From NCBI GenBank assembly GCA_017625095.1, contig JAGALQ010000004.1, forward strand, positions 1 through 33,993: a DNA stretch of 33,993 bases. Direction: 5' to 3'. Positions 30,167-33,993 of this stretch are shown here, in pieces. Numbering within the stretch: position 1 is the stretch's first letter; the number at the start of each line of letters is the position of its first letter. This stretch comes from Clostridia bacterium (lineage in GTDB: Bacteria > Bacillota > Clostridia > Oscillospirales > Acutalibacteraceae). The position numbers were made by a program, and so were the translations under genes. A model generated the notes under the pieces. That model saw only the letters and a program-made list of their open reading frames with translations, was not told where the DNA came from and ran no database searches.

Positions 30167-31828
30167 ATGATCAAAACTCAGAAAAAAACTCTGATTTATC
30201 TTGTCTGTTCTATGGTTCTTGCAATGGCAGGCATACTCTATAACGGCATAAACTTTCCGCTTACCAACTCATTTCCGGGAAATGCATTTACAATTCTGCC
30301 TCACATAATTTTTGTTGCACTGTCGTTCGGCTGGGTTATTTCCGTGCGGCGCAGAATTCTTGACAAGCGAATCCGAAGCTATCTGATTTCCGTCGGTCTG
30401 CTGATGTCATTCTGGCTTGCAGATAGAACAACGAAATGGTTTTTTGTTTCCGAATTCTCCGACCTTTGCAGATATATGTGGTATGCCTTTTATATTCCGA
30501 TGATTCTTATTCCGCTTCTCGGTGTGTTTATCACAACTTATATCGGAAAACCCGAAACATACAAAATGCCGTGGTGGCTCAATCTTCTTTATATTCCTGC
30601 ATTCGCACTCATTCTTTTGGTTTTCACAAACGATTTCCATAATCTTGTGTTTGAATTTCCGAACGGAATTTACTATTTCAATGAGCAATACGAATACGGT
30701 TTCGGTTTTTATATAGTTGCCGCATGGTTCATTATTCTCGGCTTTTATTTTGTAATTTCCCTCGTTATCAAAAGCCGTGTGCCCGGCAGTAAAACATTCC
30801 AGAAATTGCCTCTTATCATTATGGCTTGCTCGGTTGTTTTCTGGGTGCTTTATGCTCTCGGTCTTATCAATGCTGACCTTACTGCCGTTGACTGCCTTAT
30901 GATTACCCTTCTTCTTGAAAGTGCAATCGAAAGCGGTCTTATCCGCTCTAATACGGGCTATAACGAGCTTTTTGAGATTTCTACTGTCGCCGCACAGGTT
31001 GTTGACAGAAATTATCAGACCTGTTACATATCTGCCTATGCCGATGAATTGCCCGAAAATGTAATGCGAAGTGCATTGGACAAGCCTGTTGAACTTGGCA
31101 AAACAATGCTTCACGGCAAGTCTGTTTCGGGCGGATATGTATTCTGGCAGAATGATATAAAAGAAATCAAAAAACTGATGAAGAGCCTTGAAGAGACCCG
31201 CGAAAGGCTCAGTGAAAACAACTTTCTGCTGAAAGCTGAAATTGATATGAACGAGCAGAAAGCCCGTTTTGAAGAAAAGAACAGACTCTATGACCGTATT
31301 GCCCGTGACGTTTCATCACAGCTTGTAAAAGCGGAAGAATTGCTCACTCAGGCAAAGCAAAATCCCGAATCCGCACACAATGCTTTGACAAAAATCTGTG
31401 TTATAAGCGCATATATAAAACGAAGAAGCAATCTGCTTTTACTCGGCGAAGAAAACAATATTATTTCAACATCAGAGCTTGAATTCTGCCTTCGTGAATC
31501 GCTTGACAATATCCGTTTGCTCGGTGTTCATTCATCGTTAAAGAGCATATGTTCAGGCAATCTGGATGTTGAAAATGCAGTTGCCGTTTACGACTTGTTT
31601 GAAAAAACAGTAGAGTTATTCATTGATGATATCAACGCTCTCATGGTATCGCTTAAATGTGAAAACTCCGTTATTAAGCTTAATCTTCAGATAGGTCTGA
31701 ATGACGGCGGCGATATTTCTGCGCTGAATACTCTTTCACTCAATGGCGGAAGTGTTACCTGCGACGTTGATGAAAACGATGTTGCGGTTTGTATTCTCCT
31801 TTCCGAAGGAGGTGCATCGGATGATTAA
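30167..31828 (+). CDS. Seven-TM sensor protein with degenerate histidine-kinase module
   Basis: 553 residues from ATG 30167 after AGGAGG. Seven hydrophobic segments (for example LIYLVCSMVLAMAGILY, ILPHIIFVALSFGWVISV, YIPMILIPLLGVFITTYIG, LPLIIMACSVVFWVLYALG) form a HisKA_7TM-like N-terminus. A soluble region with a PAS-like feel (about 265-345) and a coiled coil (KEIKKLMKSLEETRERLSEN) follow. Where the dimerisation helix should carry His the sequence is NRLYDRIARDVSSQLVKAEE, with no histidine, and the N-box position reads FEKTVELFIDDINALMVSL without the Asn-x-x-x-His. No glycine-rich ATP lid is visible. The protein is therefore probably a sensor or partner rather than an active kinase. Its last 8 bp overlap the next gene, a complete kinase. 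Confidence 0.8.
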   Translation: MIKTQKKTLIYLVCSMVLAMAGILYNGINFPLTNSFPGNAFTILPHIIFVALSFGWVISVRRRILDKRIRSYLISVGLLMSFWLADRTTKWFFVSEFSDLCRYMWYAFYIPMILIPLLGVFITTYIGKPETYKMPWWLNLLYIPAFALILLVFTNDFHNLVFEFPNGIYYFNEQYEYGFGFYIVAAWFIILGFYFVISLVIKSRVPGSKTFQKLPLIIMACSVVFWVLYALGLINADLTAVDCLMITLLLESAIESGLIRSNTGYNELFEISTVAAQVVDRNYQTCYISAYADELPENVMRSALDKPVELGKTMLHGKSVSGGYVFWQNDIKEIKKLMKSLEETRERLSENNFLLKAEIDMNEQKARFEEKNRLYDRIARDVSSQLVKAEELLTQAKQNPESAHNALTKICVISAYIKRRSNLLLLGEENNIISTSELEFCLRESLDNIRLLGVHSSLKSICSGNLDVENAVAVYDLFEKTVELFIDDINALMVSLKCENSVIKLNLQIGLNDGGDISALNTLSLNGGSVTCDVDENDVAVCILLSEGGASDD

Positions 31829-33101
31829 CCTTCTTGAAACAGGAACATATTTACAGGCGTTTTTTATGTCGGTTTTATTTCTTGAAGCTGTAATAAATTT
31901 CTGCTGTGTTCCGAATCTTTTTCTCCGAGATTATAAGCCTCTGACAAAGGTGTTTACCGTTCTTTTCAATCTTTTGGGTTTTGCCCTGCTTGTTGTTCTC
32001 ACAACAGGAATAAACGCACAGCTGTGCCACAAAGATATTCCGTATCCGAGCATATTGCTTCTTGAAAATGCGGAATATTCTCTGATGTATATTCTGGCAA
32101 ATCTTGCTTTTCTTGTTTTTCTTGGTATCGGAGAAATCCGTTACCGCAAAAACAGCGTTTCGTCGCTTTCCATAAAAGAAAGCTTCGACCATCTTCCGAC
32201 AGGTCTTTGTTTTTCAAAGGCAAACGGCACAGTTCAGCTTGTAAACCACAAAATGAACGAACTCGGATATGTGCTGACGGGCGAAGAAATTCAGAATGCC
32301 AACAGATTCTGGAAGGCGCTTGTAAACGGTGGCGTTCTTCCCGACGTTCACCGTATTACTGACAGCAAACAACCCGAATACCGTCTGTCTGACGGAACGG
32401 TCTATACTTTCAAGCGCGAAAAGGTTGAAAATGTTTTTCAGATTACCGCAACCGATACAACAAGCCTTCACAAGCTCACAAACAGACTTCGTATGAACAA
32501 CGAAGAGCTTGAAGAGATGAACGCAAGACTCAGGCATTACGGCGAAACCGTTGACGAAACAACAAGGGAAAGAGAGAGGCTTGAAACAAAAATCCGTATT
32601 CACAGCGAACTCGGTCAGGCACTTCTCGCAACCCGTCATACGTTGAGTTTGTCCAATGCCGATTTTCAGCCGATTATCAGCACGTGGAACAGAAATATAG
32701 CTGTACTGCGTACGGAAGCTGAACCTGCACAGAACAGCGGTCTGCTTAACACGCTTATCGATATTGCAAAATCAGCGGGTGTTACCGTTGAAATCAGCGG
32801 TGAATTTCCGATGGACGATATGATAGGAAGTATACTGACTTCTGCGGCAACGGAGGCGCTGACAAACGCCGTTATTCACGCAGATGCAAAAACTCTGTTT
32901 GTTGAGTTTTATGAAACAGATGACGGTTACTGTGCCCGATACACTAATAACGGAACTCAGCCGACACAAGAAATACGTGAGGGCGGCGGTCTCGGTTCGC
33001 TGCGCAATAAAATAGAACGCTTGGGCGGAAATATGGAAATTCAATCTGTGCCGCAGTTTGTTATGACTGTTCAGATGCCGAAAGAGGTGAAACTGTTTTG
33101 A
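31821..33101 (+). CDS. Sensor histidine kinase (NarX/LytS-like, HisKA_3-type)
   Basis: 426 residues from ATG 31821, preceded by GGAGGTG; the frame is open further upstream only because it overlaps the previous gene. Three membrane segments (about 11-30, 41-63, 87-104) are followed by a PAS-like domain (SFDHLPTGLCFSKANGTVQL to about 215), a coiled coil (MNNEELEEMNARLRHY), the phosphoacceptor helix RIHSELGQALLATRHTL with His261, and a GHKL ATPase domain with N-box ATEALTNAVIHA (Asn349, His353) and G-box GGGLGSLRNKIERLGG. This is the catalytic member of the three-gene system. The start of the regulator overlaps its stop by 4 bp (TTGA). Confidence 0.9.
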   Translation: MINLLETGTYLQAFFMSVLFLEAVINFCCVPNLFLRDYKPLTKVFTVLFNLLGFALLVVLTTGINAQLCHKDIPYPSILLLENAEYSLMYILANLAFLVFLGIGEIRYRKNSVSSLSIKESFDHLPTGLCFSKANGTVQLVNHKMNELGYVLTGEEIQNANRFWKALVNGGVLPDVHRITDSKQPEYRLSDGTVYTFKREKVENVFQITATDTTSLHKLTNRLRMNNEELEEMNARLRHYGETVDETTRERERLETKIRIHSELGQALLATRHTLSLSNADFQPIISTWNRNIAVLRTEAEPAQNSGLLNTLIDIAKSAGVTVEISGEFPMDDMIGSILTSAATEALTNAVIHADAKTLFVEFYETDDGYCARYTNNGTQPTQEIREGGGLGSLRNKIERLGGNMEIQSVPQFVMTVQMPKEVKLF

Positions 33102-33730
33102 TTAACGTTCTTATTGTTGAAGATGACCCCATGGCTCGCAAGCTGCTTGAAATATACATAAACGACAGCGAAAAATATAAGCTTTCGCAATCGATTGAAA
33201 GTGCGGCAATGGCAGAGCTTTATTTCCGAAGAAACCCCATTGACCTTATTCTTATGGATGTATGCACGGCAATGGATGCAAACGGACTTGAGGCGGCGGC
33301 AAAAATCAAAAAGAGCTGTCCTCATATCAAAATAATCATTGTTACAAGTCAGCCTGAATTCAGCTTTATTGAAAGGGCAAGGAAAGCGGGAGTCGAAAGC
33401 TTCTGGTACAAAAGCGCATCGGCAGAGGAAATCATTGAGGTTATGAACAGAACAATGGCGGGCGATTCCGTTTATCCAGACACAACGCCGTCACTCCGAC
33501 TTGGCGAAGCGCTCAACGTTGATTTCACGGAAAAAGAGTTTCTTGTTCTTCGTGAGGTTGTTGACGGCGAAGCTGATGCGGATATAGCCGAAAAACTCGG
33601 TATGTCCGTGCGTACCGTGAAGGCACACATTCAGAATATGCGTGATAAAACAGGCTTCCGTAACCGCACCGAACTTGCGGTAAGAGTGCGTGAAAGCGGT
33701 CTTGTCATCAATGATCATAAAACGGAATAA
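33098..33730 (+). CDS. NarL/LuxR-family response regulator
   Basis: 210 residues. The start is TTG 33098, which overlaps the kinase stop as TTGA and has AAAGAGGTG 6-14 bp upstream; no ATG is available in a sensible place. The receiver domain has the acidic pair Asp9-Asp10 (LIVEDDP), phosphoacceptor Asp54 (LILMDVCT), Thr83-Ser84 and Lys105 (FWYKSAS). The C-terminal LuxR-type helix-turn-helix reads FTEKEFLVLREVVDGE, ADIAEKLGMSVRTVKAHIQN and MRDKTGFRNRTELAV. It should bind DNA when phosphorylated by the upstream kinase. Its targets are unknown; the inverted repeat at 30011-30057 is a candidate for self-control. Confidence 0.93.
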   Translation: MINVLIVEDDPMARKLLEIYINDSEKYKLSQSIESAAMAELYFRRNPIDLILMDVCTAMDANGLEAAAKIKKSCPHIKIIIVTSQPEFSFIERARKAGVESFWYKSASAEEIIEVMNRTMAGDSVYPDTTPSLRLGEALNVDFTEKEFLVLREVVDGEADADIAEKLGMSVRTVKAHIQNMRDKTGFRNRTELAVRVRESGLVINDHKTE

Positions 33731-33744
33731 AAATGTTCAGATAT

Positions 33745-33819
33745 GTAGGGCGGCTTGCCCACAAGCCGCCGCAAACATCAGCATTCATTCAACGGCGGGA
33801 TGAAGGCATCCCGCCCTAC
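33745..33819. repeat. Second inverted pair of GTAG-hairpin (REP-like) repeats
   Basis: Left unit: GTAG (33745-33748), stem GGCGGCTTG (33749-33757), loop CCCA, CAAGCCGCC (33762-33770). Right unit on the minus strand: GGCGGGATG (33794-33802), AAGG, CATCCCGCC (33807-33815), CTAC (33816-33819). Both stems pair perfectly over 9 bp though their sequences differ from each other and from those at 4827-5000. The structure matches the BIME-like element near 4.8 kb. A 60-codon frame across it is an artefact of the repeat. Confidence 0.7.
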
Positions 33820-33825
33820 AAAAAA

Positions 33826-33857
33826 AGGCGGCAGAGCAATCTGCCGTCTTTTTTTGT
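33826..33857. terminator. Bidirectional terminator after the response regulator
   Basis: A 10-bp stem 33826-33835 / 33840-33849 (AGGCGGCAGA with TCTGCCGTCT, one G-U pair) closed by a GCAA tetraloop, with TTTTTTTG after it and a run of A before it, so it can work in both directions. Confidence 0.8.
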
Positions 33858-33876
33858 CTCTTTAGCAAAGACAAAA

Positions 33877-33895
33877 CCCCCGGTTCTGCCGGGGG
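33877..33895 (-). terminator. Hairpin, probable terminator for a gene beyond the right edge
   Basis: CCCCCGG (33877-33883), 5-nt loop, CCGGGGG (33889-33895). On the minus strand TTTTGTC follows, so it could end a leftward transcript that starts outside the window. In 33896-33993 a 24-codon frame from ATG 33922 is open to the edge, but it has no ribosome binding site and cannot be judged. Confidence 0.45.
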
Positions 33896-33993
33896 AGAAA
33901 AAAGTGCGAAGCTAAAACAAAATGCGCGAGCTCGAAGCCAGCGAAAAAGGAAGCGGTGAATTGTCAAGTAAGTGCAACACCATATCCGAAGAA

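Noticed and set aside
30407-31114. 235-codon minus-strand frame
   Set aside because: It is antisense to the 7TM sensor gene, without a ribosome binding site; the opposite frame has clear membrane helices.
33733-33915. 60-codon frames on both strands at the right end
   Set aside because: They run through the REP-like pair and the terminator hairpin and have no ribosome binding site.
33922-33993. Start of a gene running off the right edge
   Set aside because: Only 24 codons are visible, there is no ribosome binding site and no recognisable motif.

Overview
The window looks like chromosome from an uncultured, moderately AT-rich Clostridia member, probably Oscillospiraceae/Ruminococcus-like and from gut or rumen. 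The grounds are a dockerin-bearing leucine-rich-repeat surface protein, an inverted-domain GH3 beta-glucosidase of the Ruminococcus/Butyrivibrio type, AAGGAGG-type ribosome binding sites, Firmicutes-style sigma-A promoters, and housekeeping genes typA, glnA, rplM and rpsI. Species is not assigned. No tRNA, rRNA, CRISPR array, transposase or prophage gene was seen.

Layout. (1) 1-2.8 kb: 3' part of a secreted LRR/dockerin protein, a decayed gene fragment, and a membrane-anchored glycosidase-like protein. (2) 2.9-12.7 kb: an amino-sugar/peptidoglycan salvage region. It holds a MurNAc/GlcNAc kinase (MurK-like) overlapping a MurNAc-6-P etherase (MurQ); a GNAT protein divergent from a cytosolic GH84 hexosaminidase; two tandem ceramidase-fold proteins; and, on the other strand, a beta-lactamase-fold hydrolase overlapping a NamZ-type (DUF1343/GH171) exo-muramidase. 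(3) 12.8-17.1 kb: a probable operon of histidine phosphatase, MFS transporter and a GH106-like glycosidase. (4) 17.2-17.8 kb: a scar where two truncated genes abut. (5) 17.9-21.4 kb: GH3 beta-glucosidase plus esterase operon. (6) 21.7-27 kb: core genes typA, glnA, a membrane protein, rplM-rpsI. (7) 27.2-29.9 kb: a small protein, ECF sigma factor/anti-sigma/secreted protein operon, and a SLOG-family protein with paired palindromic operators. (8) 30.1-33.7 kb: three overlapping genes encoding a 7TM pseudo-kinase, an active-looking histidine kinase and a LuxR-type regulator. The right end carries repeats and terminators.

How it fits together. The salvage genes make a plausible route: GH84 removes GlcNAc, the beta-lactamase-fold hydrolase may remove peptide, NamZ releases MurNAc, the kinase phosphorylates it and MurQ converts it to GlcNAc-6-P. 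None of these five has a signal peptide, so the route would run on imported fragments. This is inferred from family membership and context.

Most interesting points: a free-standing GNAT that resembles the C-terminal acetyltransferase-like domain of animal O-GlcNAcase, sitting head-to-head with a GH84 enzyme that resembles the catalytic domain of the same protein; tandem ceramidase-fold proteins that keep the metal-binding histidines but lack the usual serine motif; paired 14-bp palindromes around the SLOG gene promoter; and GTAG-hairpin (REP-like) repeats whose stems change sequence but keep perfect pairing.
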